A stretch of DNA of 64,000 nt from NCBI GenBank assembly GCA_026874595.1, contig CM049314.1:55969812-56033811 (forward strand). The letters run 5' to 3'. The notes beneath the pieces were generated by a model. That model ran no database searches and was not told the DNA's origin. It saw nothing but the letters and a program-made list of their open reading frames with translations. Shown here piece after piece: positions 44,771-57,652 of this stretch. The number at the start of each line of letters is the position of its first letter. Position 1 is the stretch's first letter. The translations under genes were made by a program, and so were the position numbers. Source of the stretch: Sipunculus nudus. Its lineage: Eukaryota; Annelida; Sipuncula; Golfingiida; Sipunculidae.

Positions 44771-45710
44771 AAACCGGTAGCTCCTGTATTTAAATGTTCC
44801 TTAATGTCTTCCATAATCTTCTTTTTCCATGACCGGTGCATATATGAACCGTGCAGGGTCATTTTCGACTGTAACGCTCACACACGGATATCTGGGCACC
44901 TGAATATTTGGTGAGCAGATATTTGGGAAGAGGATAATTAGGAATCGATTGCCAGGCGGACACCCTCCATCTTCTGTGATTTTTTCGTCATTCTACTCAT
45001 GTTCAACATTGGGATCATCTGATAACGCCTGTAAAGCGACTTCTGCTTCTTTCCAATCAATTTGATGTGGATTGTGCAATTGAATTGGAACTTGGGACAG
45101 TTTGAGCACACCAATAGGAAATGTTTATGCATCTGAAAAAGGGCTCGACTTTTCCAGTTGTACAAATGGGACATTTCTTCTGGGAATGTGATTGGAAAGC
45201 TGTCAATACTTCAAAATTCATACAAAAGAATAGTCGCACCATTTCCAGAGACACAGTTTACTGTGGTAGTCTCGTTATATTCACAAATTAAGCTTTTTAT
45301 TTTGCTGTAATTGCCAATGTATATTACTGTTAATATTGAACCCTCAGGACTAACATGCCGTATCTACTGAGATTGCCTCTGACATAACCTTATTATCAAT
45401 TTTATCTGTCTTTTTGAAACAGGCTCATGCATCAGTCGACTCACAGGCTGAGACACATGTTGAATGGAAACAAAGGATGAACCAGATATTGTACGGTTTT
45501 GTTGGTTTATTTCCCTAATCATTTAAATCTTAAAGATCCTTTTGTACCTTGATTTTACAGGTTCTCATGCAATAATAGAATTTAAACCATTAGAAACTTT
45601 AAAATGGATGCAAATAGAAATACAAGCTACATGTATGTAAAGCCTACCAAAGCATGCACTCCCTTGGCATGCCTTTCTTTATATTTCGGGAATTTCTAAG
45701 AATTACTTAC
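44771..45710. other. KDZ intron sequence, copy 2
   Basis: Duplicate of 12200-13139. No coding motif. Confidence 0.4.
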
Positions 45711-46663
45711 ATGGTTTGTTTTCTGCAGTAAACTGTCATATGCTTCCTTGCACAGTTCCTCCAATTCTGGAGGATGGCCTTCTTTCTGCTGTGACACTCG
45801 TAGCACATCCCTTGGTCCCTTCTGCAGCAGCAGTCTCCACAAAAACCAAGCATCCTCCAGTCGGTCATGGTGCAGGGTGTTTTCACCTGGGTTGGGGGTT
45901 TGGTTGCACTTATGGCCAGGCACACAAGTACTCATATCACAACATCGGTTTTCTGCATTATATGCATCTGCTATAGCTCCAAATGAACACCCGCTCACTG
46001 TCAAGGATGCATGAAATTGTTCTAGCAAGCATGCTTCAAATACTGTGTCACGGGTTAACATGATATACTGATCCAGACTGCAAGCACTGAACATCTTACA
46101 AGCAGGCACGCCTTTGTCATTATCCCTTGTGTAATAAGAGTACATCTGTGATATTTTGCAACTGGAGCACCTGCCATGGTATGCTACTCCCCTTATCATT
46201 CCTCTCTTGGTAAATATTTGTGGAAAGTTTGGACGGTAGTCAATTTACAAAGTATTCTTACACTCTGGACAAGATGAACTGTGTGGAAGCAGGATAATAG
46301 ATTTATGTGCAGATTTGTTTGCACTAGCTTCAAAGAACACACTTGCAAATTTATCTAAATCTTGCTTACTCACACTAACTGCTGTTTTCTGGCAGATTAA
46401 GTGAACTTCCCTACAATGAGAAGCTTTGCATTCAAAGTGCACAGTGTTTTTCCCTGATCCTAGTGTCACAAAGACGTTGTTGGCTGGTTGTCCTTCCTTG
46501 TCCACATGTGCTTGGATGAATTCTTCTACAAGTTTCCACCTTTTTGTGGTATGCAGTGGGTAGTGGTTTGTTGCATAGCACAGGCAGTTCAGCCAGGGTA
46601 TTGGAATTACGTACTTTGGCATTGTTGTCCAGGAGAACTTGAGATCTGTATAATGGTTATGAT
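45711..46663 (-). pseudogene. Orphan CxC5-type KDZ exon, copy 2
   Basis: Duplicate of 13140-14092 with the same acceptor, the same GTAAGT donor and the same TAA stop (46245-46247). At least two substitutions change the protein: Thr to Ala in FE(T/A)SANKS and Gln to His in NTV(Q/H)FEC. Downstream on the minus strand the sequence runs into the duplication junction and inverted repeat 2. No CxC6, linker or catalytic exon follows within the window, so this exon cannot make a transposase here. Confidence 0.75.
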
Positions 46664-47604
46664 CTGCAATCAGAGAGAAACTATATTCAGTATAAATTAT
46701 TTCTTTGTGCACAACAGAATATACTGTAACACGTTTTGGCAGTACTTATTTACTTCATTGATTTAATGGCATACAGACAGCCCCTTAGATTTCTTACAAA
46801 CAAGTATAAATCATCACAAGTAGGGATTGGTATGTACATCAGAATCTATTGAGCAGTAGTTATAATGACTGTCATCAATAACAGAACTGTCATTTGGATG
46901 TATTGCAGTCTCTAAATGCAAGCATGAGTTTTCAAGGTGCATTGAGCATTTTATTTTTTAAATTAACTATTCATGTGTGACCCACATTCTGGCCTGATAC
47001 CTGTTTTGTGGGTCTTTAAAGTGAATGTTGATTAATGGATTACAGGTTATATTTAAAAAAAGTGTTTGTTCACAGAAGAACAACCTGGGGCCAGTGCCAC
47101 TACGGACAAGGACTCTCTGCATTGCTCTAAACACATCTGGTCAGTTCAGCAATAAATTAAAAAGAAATCAAGAAGTACAATTAATATTTTATGCCCAATC
47201 CTTATAAAAGTAATTCAAATACCTCTGTTCATGATTCCCTTGCAGCCATGATTATTATATTTTATTCTTAGTGACATATCAGGACAAATCATGCTGATTT
47301 TACGGGAACATGCCCCCTCCATGAACCCTTGTATATCTGAATGTAAACATGTCTTTAAATCCAAACCAATATCCCAAGGCAATAAAAAATTCCAATCATA
47401 TTTTGCTCAGTTTCAATTTTGCAGATCTCACCACTCTCCAGTACCTTAATAAATGTTTCAATGATTCTTATTGGCACACTGTTATACAGATTCTATATAA
47501 CTTGCAACAGCATGTTTACCTTAACCCTTAGGCAAATACACAATTGAGTTTATATCACAGATTTGGATCTTGGAACAGTACCCACAGGATTTTCAGCCAC
47601 TGTT
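46664..47604. other. Sequence upstream of the orphan exon, copy 2
   Basis: Duplicate of 14093-15033, including the weak candidate exon at 47085-47136. Confidence 0.4.
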
Positions 47605-50600
47605 CAGCCATTATAATTGGGATAGTTTGATCTAGCATTCATTTCAAAGTATGGGGTTCTTTTTCAGTGACATCCACATCACATGAATTCCACGTTAGTA
47701 GTGAATATTTTTAGTTTAGTTTTGTTCCAGATAATGCGAGGACAAACAAAAACTGACAGATGGTGATATTACATTTTTATTATAATAAAACATATAACCA
47801 ATACAACACCTCACTGACACAAATTCCCTCATTGGTCATGTCAAAAGTGTGGCACATGGTTCACCATTATAGCACATTAAATAATTAATTAATTATTATC
47901 AACTGACTAATGGTTAATGAATCACGGAGGGATTATAAATTTTATATATACATTAATGAACTTTGTCTAAAATTCACCACCACCATGAACTCGAGACACT
48001 TCCCAACCTGGAAATGAAAGTTGGTAATAGGAATATATTACTATATTTATAAATATATACCAGTGTTAGATAATACAGCACCCAGATTGTGACTGGTGCT
48101 CAGCTGGCATGGACTTTTATTTTTTTTTCCTCCTCTTAAGTGTAAGGTTTGTATTAAGTCTTACACTTAGTATGTGACTGAGGGTTACAAGTGGGAAGGG
48201 GAGGGGGGGGTTGTTCATATGATTCAGTGTCACTTAATACTGTCATGAGATAATCAAGCATGCTGAATGTGACTAGTGTAGGCTAAATGGACACCTCTTG
48301 TCTCTTCTGTAGTTGGTAGAGGTCTGTATAGTTTTATTATAGTGACTGGGGTGAGAATTTTTTGCCTGTCTTAGCGTAACAGTTATATGATAACAGTGAA
48401 ATTTTTTTTAGATATAAAGCTTATCAAGTATACACAAGTATAACAGGTGACTGTGATGGTCCATGGAAAATAGTTTTAAAGATTGTTTGCAAAAGAAACA
48501 CAAGCAATCAGTATTGTGTATACCTTTCAGTTCTTTCATCAAACATATCATTGTTCAATACATAAAATGCATATAATTTTTTTTAAAGTGTGAATGTGTC
48601 ATGTATATTAAAGTAGAACACACTTTTAATGAAGTAATTTTGGGAAATATTTCATTCTAAAATTTCATTTAAATACTGCTACCTAAAGGTTTTTAACTAG
48701 TTACCATTTTGTATACTATTAAATTATATTCCAGCCATTTTTACATGATAGAACCAATAATAGTCTGCAGTGAATTTTTTGAAGGGTGTGATTCAATAAA
48801 CTTTCATCTAAAGGTACTGACATTGTGCTCCACATTTGCAATGTGATTGCTGTGGGAATTATTTTTCTTTATATGTAATATTATATAATGTTGTACATCT
48901 ACAAAGAGACAAGTAAACAATTTTTGGTCAACTATATGTATATATTTATATATATATATATGTGTGTGTGTGTACTAATTTATAAAACATACAGCAGGTG
49001 ATTAGGAGGGAAGTAAGTCAAAGCTTAATAACACCCTGTTGAGGGGTTGTGATAAACAATGGAAAAGTCCTCTGTCAGCTCCCACGCACATTATATGCTC
49101 GCCTGGCCAGCAATCACCTAAGACTTCTGCAAACTCACAAGCATTGACAAAGCCCTGCGCAGATGAACCGGTCAACTAAATTACATTACACACCAGTGTG
49201 CAGTAACGCCCTGCGCTGGGCGGTTTTAGACCCATAGCCTGCGGGGGATCGCAGCCCGCGGCCCCCACAGGCCCCCGCATAGGATTCTTTGTGGGGCCGG
49301 ATGGGCTACATCTTAGAAAGTGCTGGGCAGGCTGAAATAAAGTCTGTGCGGGCAGGGCGTGCTGCGGGTTCATGATCTGGCAGTTCAGTAGAACATGAAT
49401 ATATCTTTTGATATAAATCATCTTTTGAAGTTATTGATATATTTGTATAAATGTTTAGGTGTTGTAAAAACAGTAATATGAAAAGATATATTTGAATAAA
49501 CGTTAATTTATTCCCATTAATCACTTACACTGACTGACAGTTGCAACAACACTATGAAAATGTGTCTTTTCTAGGTATCATGTCATTTTGTTTTACCAAA
49601 TAGATGATGCAGCATTAATCCGAAATCTGGATTATAAACAATTGTCCTTGCAATGGAAGCTGGTCTAACTTTGTATAAAGTTACCTGTCATAATGTTGTA
49701 TATGGACTGTAACCCTGTACTTGTGTCAGGTCTCACATTATTAATAATATGGCTGGGTGTGAAGCAAGGGCTTCAATGATTACCTTTGGTCTTGTAATAT
49801 TTAGACAGTTTGTGTCTACAGCTGGCTCTGTAGGTGACTCAATTGACCTAGAACTTGACAAAGCCTAAGGTGGACTACTTATCTAATTTGAACTTCATAT
49901 GCGGTCTATAATTGTAACTGAAATTGACCACTGGCTGGTCAAATCCATGTTTGGGCACTGTATAATGTAGTGATGACTTCAATAAGAATTTCTTAAAAAG
50001 ACTATTCATTAGTATAAATGGAAAAACTTTTACAATTCGGGAAAACTTTCGCATATATCACAAAATTAAATCCCTTGTGATCAAAAAGCAAGTAAAAGTA
50101 TCTGGTTATAGCTTACAGTATGAGCATTCTTTTATAAATTGTCAGAAATGGCATGCAAAGGTGGGAGACCTGAGAACACAATTTGGGGATACAAGCCAAA
50201 ACTGTCAGAGAAAACGTTCTTATGGAAAACCTGAAGTAGTGTTGTATTCATTTTTTTGTATCACTGATTAATTTATTGAGTTTGAATAAAGTGTTCCTCA
50301 CTTTCTTATTTGTTGAGCATATTTCTTTAATGCATTTAGCTGTGTAACAATAAAACATAGTTAAACTGCAGGTCATAGGTGAGGGTAATTAAGTAAGGTT
50401 TTGGCAGCAAAAGGCAGTTTTAGGCAGGTTATAACCTATTTTAGGCAGTTAAAGGCAGGTTTTAGGCTCTGCCCTGCCGAAAACAGCTTTTTGGCAGCCT
50501 AAAACCCAACCCTGATAAGTAACACCCCTCTGGTTATGTCTATCTAAATGAACATCCAGAACCTAAAGCCACATCAGATTACCCCTTTACTCCCTTGACC

Positions 50601-52484
50601 TGATTAGTCTCAGTTTCAGCTAATTAGCAGATTATGACTGAAAAGGTTTAAACAAGCAACACATCTTCGAAGTTTGATGGCTTGTGATTAGCTAAAACTA
50701 TTCCGAAGGGCAATTTTGGGTACACATACTTTGAAGAAATCTAACTTTTTTCTTCACTTTTTCTTTTATAAATTTATGTCAGAACAGACACAATAAACAA
50801 ATTTTCTTTATTTCCCCTGTAAAATATGAAAACATATTTAAGGTGCGTTAAATTATTAAGATATATTAAATCAATTTAACCTATCAAACATGTCTTTAAA
50901 AATAATTCATGAATTTTGGTTTGAATGATTGAAAAAAACGTATATTAATTAATTTTTCATTCCAGTCATCAAACTTTCATATATAAGAATAATATAAGGC
51001 TTATATTTGCAGCTTATATATGAGCTGTTAAAATATTCTTGATATGTAAACCTTTGGATCCAAAATTTTTTTTTTTTAATTATTTTGCGGGCTGGACTGC
51101 GGGCCAGAAACTTAAAAAAATGCGGGGCAGGGCAGGTGCGACTGAAAGATAATTTTGCGGGCAGGGCTGAAAGAATCACAGTAACTGCGGGGCAGGCTAG
51201 CTCAATTTTCTTCTTGAATTGCAGATTCTTGTGATTCTGTGATCTGCACTTTAGTGATGGAGTGTTATGTCTTCTGGTCTCCAGATTCAGGGTTCCTTTT
51301 TTCTTATCCCTTGGCAAAGAACTTTAAAACTGAGAGAGAAGCTTTAATGTCTATAGGTTTTTGGTCTTACCACTATCACAAGCCTTTTTTTCATTGAGAT
51401 CAGAGCAATGATTTATTGTCCTTCAAGGCAAAGTTAGTCTTTCATTTTTGTGATAAGCATTCCAAGCTAGTATGACAAAGGGGGATGTTATGTGGTGTCT
51501 CTAAAGTTTGGGTTTATTTTTCCTAATTCTGTGCCAGCCACTTCCACTTTTACAGAGTGATATCATTTGTTTTCAAAAATGGTTAGACTAAGTCAAGACC
51601 TTTGTGACAATCCATTTTACTATGAAAGAGAGTGATGGTTTGTTAACAATGGTTGTGGTTCTTAACAGTACCCCCGTGTCAAGCAGTTTACTTCACAGCA
51701 TACCGTGGTTTCATGTATGCACAGATGGGTCTAGCTTATCCATTTTCAAATGTTATGGCTAAGTTTGGTCACTGTACCTTTATTTTTGTCTTTGTAGCTA
51801 ATGTTTAAGAAATGTGTGACTGACTAGCGGATGGATGGATGGATAGACCTTAACACAGATGGAGAGATGGATGAACATTATGTTCGATGAACTTGCCTGA
51901 GCCACCTTCAGCATTGGTGGGAAATGGCTCCACTGATTTGTCACAAAAACACGAATGTGCTTAAATGTATAGTAATAATAATGAATAGTTTCCACCCTCC
52001 GTCACTGAAATACTAGTCCCACCTTTCACAGATGTTATGTCTAGTTCCTAATGTCTTTTTTAAAATGTCCTAGTCATATTGCTTTTTGTCACAACACACT
52101 CATAGTTTTTTAAATGCCATATAACAAAAACACTAGACCACCAGTGGTCGAGGGCTTGCCGGAAGTTGAAATGACAGGCAGACAGACAATAATAACTGTT
52201 GGTTTCCATCAATTGATTGAATTACGAAGCTTTGCTGAGGAACAGTGGCAACAGAACGACATATATTACACACATGAACATGAATCCACACCAGTGAAAA
52301 AAACCTATAATGGGCAGACATACTGACACACTTGAGATAACAGATGACCATATATTTTTTTTGGAGATCGTAACTAGAAACAAGATTTGATATAATTTGT
52401 GCAGATAAGGTTAACAGTTTTGGTAGTATGGCCATATAAATGATATGTTGCAGTATTTTGAGCGCAAACTGGCAGATAACTGAC
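47605..52484. repeat. Giant palindrome 2, left arm (carries a 165-bp deletion)
   Basis: Counterpart of 15034-20080. Between GAGCG and CAAACTGGCA at 52464/52465 it lacks the bases equivalent to 19896-20060, with CA as two-base microhomology. The right arm keeps this segment, so about 165 nt are unpaired near the centre. Other features are as in palindrome 1. Confidence 0.93.
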
Positions 52485-52607
52485 ATATACCCAACATATC
52501 ATGTTATTGCCATATCTCAAAATTAGAAACCTCAATTACATAAACTTAAGCGTATTTTCTTCTCCAATATTTAAAAAAGTAATTTGGTTGCAATATTGTG
52601 TCACTTG
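52485..52607. other. Palindrome 2 central spacer
   Basis: Same 123-bp spacer as 20081-20203. Confidence 0.93.
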
Positions 52608-55600
52608 GTCAGTTATCTGCCAGTTTGTCAGTTTTCCTCAAATTTCCCTGCTTGCTGGTTTTTGCATCTCACAAAAAACTTTATACAGACCACAATTTTG
52701 CAAGAATTTTGTTTAATCTGGTACAGCTTATGTCAGACATTTATATCTCGAAAGCAATTTTTCCTTTCAGGATATAGCGGCAAAAGACCCTGCGCTCAAA
52801 ATACTGCAACATATCATTTATATGGCCATACTACCAAAACTGTTAACCTTATCTGCACAAATTATATCAAATCTTGTTTCTAGTTACGATCTCCAAAAAA
52901 AATATATGGTCATCTGTTATCTCAAGTGTGTCAGTATGTCTGCCCATTATAGGTTTTTTTAACTGGTGTGGATTCATGTTCATGTGTGTAATATATGTCG
53001 TTCTGTTGCCACTGTTCCTCAGCAAAGCTTCGTAATTCAATCAATTGATGGAAACCAACAGTTATTATTGTCTGTCTGCCTGTCATTTCAACTTCCGGCA
53101 AGCCCTCGACCACTGGTGGTCTAGTGTTTTTGTTATATGGCATTTAAAAAACTATGAGTGTGTTGTGACAAAAAGCAATATGACTAGGACATTTTAAAAA
53201 AGACATTAGGAACTAGACATAACATCTGTGAAAGGTGGGACTAGTATTTCAGTGACGGAGGGTGGAAACTATTCATTATTATTACTATACATTTAAGCAC
53301 ATTCGTGTTTTTGTGACAAATCAGTGGAGCCATTTCCCACCAATGCTGAAGGTGGCTCAGGCAAGTTCATCGAACATAATGTTCATCCATCTCTCCATCT
53401 GTGTTAAGGTCTATCCATCCATCCATCCGCTAGTCAGTCACACATTTCTTAAACATTAGCTACAAAGACAAAAATAAAGGTACAGTGACCAAACTTAGCC
53501 ATAACATTTGAAAATGGATAAGCTAGACCCATCTGTGCATACATGAAACCACGGTATGCTGTGAAGTAAACTGCTTGACACGGGGGTACTGTTAAGAACC
53601 ACAACCATTGTTAACAAACCATCACTCTCTTTCATAGTAAAATGGATTGTCACAAAGGTCTTGACTTAGTCTAACCATTTTTGAAAACAAATGATATCAC
53701 TCTGTAAAAGTGGAAGTGGCTGGCACAGAATTAGGAAAAATAAACCCAAACTTTAGAGACACCACATAACATCCCCCTTTGTCATACTAGCTTGGAATGC
53801 TTATCACAAAAATGAAAGACTAACTTTGCCTTGAAGGACAATAAATCATTGCTCTGATCTCAATGAAAAAAAGGCTTGTGATAGTGGTAAGACCAAAAAC
53901 CTATAGACATTAAAGCTTCTCTCTCAGTTTTAAAGTTCTTTGCCAAGGGATAAGAAAAAAGGAACCCTGAATCTGGAGACCAGAAGACATAACACTCCAT
54001 CACTAAAGTGCAGATCACAGAATCACAAGAATCTGCAATTCAAGAAGAAAATTGAGCTAGCCTGCCCCGCAGTTACTGTGATTCTTTCAGCCCTGCCCGC
54101 AAAATTATCTTTCAGCCCGCACCTGCCCTGCCCCGCATTTTTTTAAGTTTCTGGCCCGCAGTCCAGCCCGCAAAATAATTAAAAAAAAAAAATTTTGGAT
54201 CCAAAGGTTTACATATCAAGAATATTTTTACAGCTCATATATAAGCTGCAAATATAAGCCTATATTATTCTTATATATGAAAGTTTGATGACTGGAATGA
54301 AAAATTAATTAATATAAGTTTTTTTCAATCATTCAAACCAAAATTCATGAATTATTTTTAAAGACATGTTTGATAGGTTAAATTGATTTAATATATCTTA
54401 ATAATTTAACGCACCTTAAATATGTTTTCATATTTTACAGGGGAAATAAAGAAAATTTGTTTATTGTGTCTGTTCTGACATAAATTTATAAAAGAAAAAG
54501 TGAAGAAAAAAATTAGATTTCTTCAAAGTATGTGTACCAAAAATTGACCTTCGGAATAGTTTTAGCTAATCACAAGCCATCAAACTTCGAAGATGTGTTG
54601 CTTGTTTAAACCTTTTCAGTCATAATCTGCTAATTAGCTGAAACTGAGACTAATCAGGTCAAGGGAGTAAAGAGGTAATCTGCTGTGGCTTTAGGTTCTG
54701 GATGTTCATTGAGATAGACATGACCAGAGGGGTGTTACTTATCAGGGTTGGGTTTTAGGCTGCCCAAAAGTTGTTTTCGGCAGGGCAGAGCCTAAAACCT
54801 GCCTTTAACTGCCTAAAATAGGTTATAACCTGCCTAAAACTGCCTTTTGCTGCCAAAACCTTACTTAATTACCCTCACCTATGACCTGCAGTTTAACTAT
54901 GTTTTATTGTTACACAGCTAAATGCATTAAAGAAATATGCTCAACAAATAAGAAAGTGAGGAACACTTTATTCAAACTCAATAAATTAATCAGTGATACA
55001 AAAAATGAATACAACACTACTTCAGGTTTTCCCTAAGAACGTTTTCTCTGACAGTTTTGGCTTGTATCCCCAAATTGTGTTCTCAGGTCTCCCACCTTTG
55101 CATGCCATTACTGACAATTTATAAAAGAATGCTCATACTGTAAGCTATAACCAGATACTTTTACTTGCTTTTTGATCACAAGGGATTTAATTTTGTGATA
55201 TATGCGAAAGTTTTCCCGAATTGTAACAGTTTTTCCATTTATACTAATGAATAGTCTTTTTAAGAAATTCTTATTGAAGTCATCACTACATTATACAGTG
55301 CCCAAACATGGATTTGACCAGCCAGTGGTCAATTTCAGTTACAATTATAGACCGCATATGAAGTTCAAATTAGATAAGTAGTCCACCTTAGGCTTTGTCA
55401 AGTTCTAGGTCAATTGAGTCACCTACAGAGCCAGCTGTAGACACAAACTGTCTAAATATTACAAGACCAAAGGTAATCATTGAAGCCCTTGCTTCACACC
55501 CAGCCATATTATTAATAATGTGAGACCTGACACAAGTACAGGGTTACAGTCCATATACAACATTATGACAGGTAACTTTATACAAAGTTAGACCAGCTTC

Positions 55601-57652
55601 CATTGCAAGGACAATTGTTTATAATCCAGATTTCGGATTAATGCTGCATCATCTATTTGGTAAAACAAATTGACATGATACCTAGAAAAGACACATTTTC
55701 ATAGTGTTGTTGCAACTGTCAGTCAGTGTAAGGGATTAATGGGAATAAATTAACGTTTATTCAAATATATCTTTTCATATTACTGTTTTTACAACACCTA
55801 AACATTTATACAAATATATCAATAACTTCAAAAGATGATTTATATCAAAAGATATATTCATGTTCTACTGAACTGCCAGATCATGAACCCGCAGCACGCC
55901 CTGCCCGCACAGACTTTATTTCAGCCTGCCCAGCACTTTCTAAGATGTAGCCCATCCCGCCCCACAATGAATCCTATGCGGGGGCCTGTGGGGGCCGCGG
56001 GCTGCGATCCCCCGCAGGCTATGGGTCTAAAACCGCCCAGCGCAGGGCGTTACTGCACACTGGTGTGTAATGTAATTTAGTTGACCGGTTCATCTGCGCA
56101 GGGCTTTGTCAATGCTTGTGAGTTTGCAGAAGTCTTAGGTGATTGCTGGCCAGGCGAGCATATAATGTGCGTGGGAGCTGACAGAGGACTTTTCCATTGT
56201 TTATCACAACCCCTCAACAGGGTGTTATTAAGCTTTGACTTACTTCCCTCCTAATCACCTGCTGTATGTTTTATAAATTAGTACACACACACACACATAT
56301 ATATATAAATATATACATATAGTTGACCAAAAAGTGTTTACTTGTCTCTTTGTAGATGTACAACATTATAAAATATTACATATAAAGAAAAATAATTCCC
56401 ACAGCAATCACATTGCAAATGTAGAGCACAATGTCAGTACCTTTAGATGAAAGTTTATTGAATCACACCCTTCAAAAAATTCACTGCAGACTATTATTGG
56501 TTCTATCATGTAAAAATGGCTAGAATATAATTTAATAGTATACAAAATGGTAACTAGTTAAAAACCTTTAGGTAGCAGTATTTAAATGTAATTTTAGAAT
56601 GAAATATTTCCCAAAATTACTTCATTAAAAGTGTGTTCTACTTTAATATACATGACACATTCACACTTTAAAAAAAATTATATGCATTTTATGTATTGAA
56701 CAATGATATGTTTGATGAAAGAACTGAAAGGTATACACAATACTGATTGCTTGTGTTTCTTTTGCAAACAATCTTTAAAACTATTTTCCATGGACCATCA
56801 CAGTCACCTGTTATACTTGTGTATACTTGATAAGCTTTATATCTAAAAAAATTTTCACTGTTATCATATAACTGTTACGCTAAGACAGGCAAAAAATTCT
56901 CACCCCAGTCACTATAATAAAACTATACAGACCTCTACCAACTACAGAAGAGACAAGAGGTGTCCATTTAGCCTACACTAGTCACATTCAGCATGCTTGA
57001 TTATCTCATGACAGTATTAAGTGACACTGAATCATATGAACAACCCCCCCCCCCCTCCCCTTCCCACTTGTAACCCTCAGTCACATACTAAGTGTAAGAC
57101 TTAATACAAACCTTACACTTAAGAGGAGAAAAAAAAATAAAAGTCCATGCCAGCTGAGCACCAGTCACAATCTGGGTGCTGTATTATCTAACACTGGTAT
57201 ATATTTATAAATATAGTAATATATTCCTATTACCAACTTTCATTTCCAGGTTGGGAAGTGTCTCGAGTTCATGGTGGTGGTGAATTTTAGACAAAGTTCA
57301 TTAATGTATATATAAAATTTATAATCCCTCCGTGATTCATTAACCATTAGTCAGTTGATAATAATTAATTAATTATTTAATGTGCTATAATGGTGAACCA
57401 TGTGCCACACTTTTGACATGACCAATGAGGGAATTTGTGTCAGTGAGGTGTTGTATTGGTTATATGTTTTATTATAATAAAAATGTAATATCACCATCTG
57501 TTAGTTTTTGTTTGTCCTCGCATTATCTGGAACAAAACTAAACTAAAAATATTCACTACTAACGTGGAATTCATGTGATGTGGATGTCACTGTAAAAGAC
57601 CCCCATACTTTGAAATGAATGCTAGATCAAACTATCCCAATTATAATGGCTG
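52608..57652. repeat. Giant palindrome 2, right arm
   Basis: Counterpart of 20204-25247, one base longer overall. Complete, with no large deletion. It abuts the copy 2 satellite. Confidence 0.95.

Noticed and set aside
45748..46014. Plus-strand open frames of 86-92 codons opposite the CxC5 exon (also 13145-13443, 13917-14195).
   Set aside because: Antisense shadows of the minus-strand exon, which has the splice sites and the cysteine motifs.
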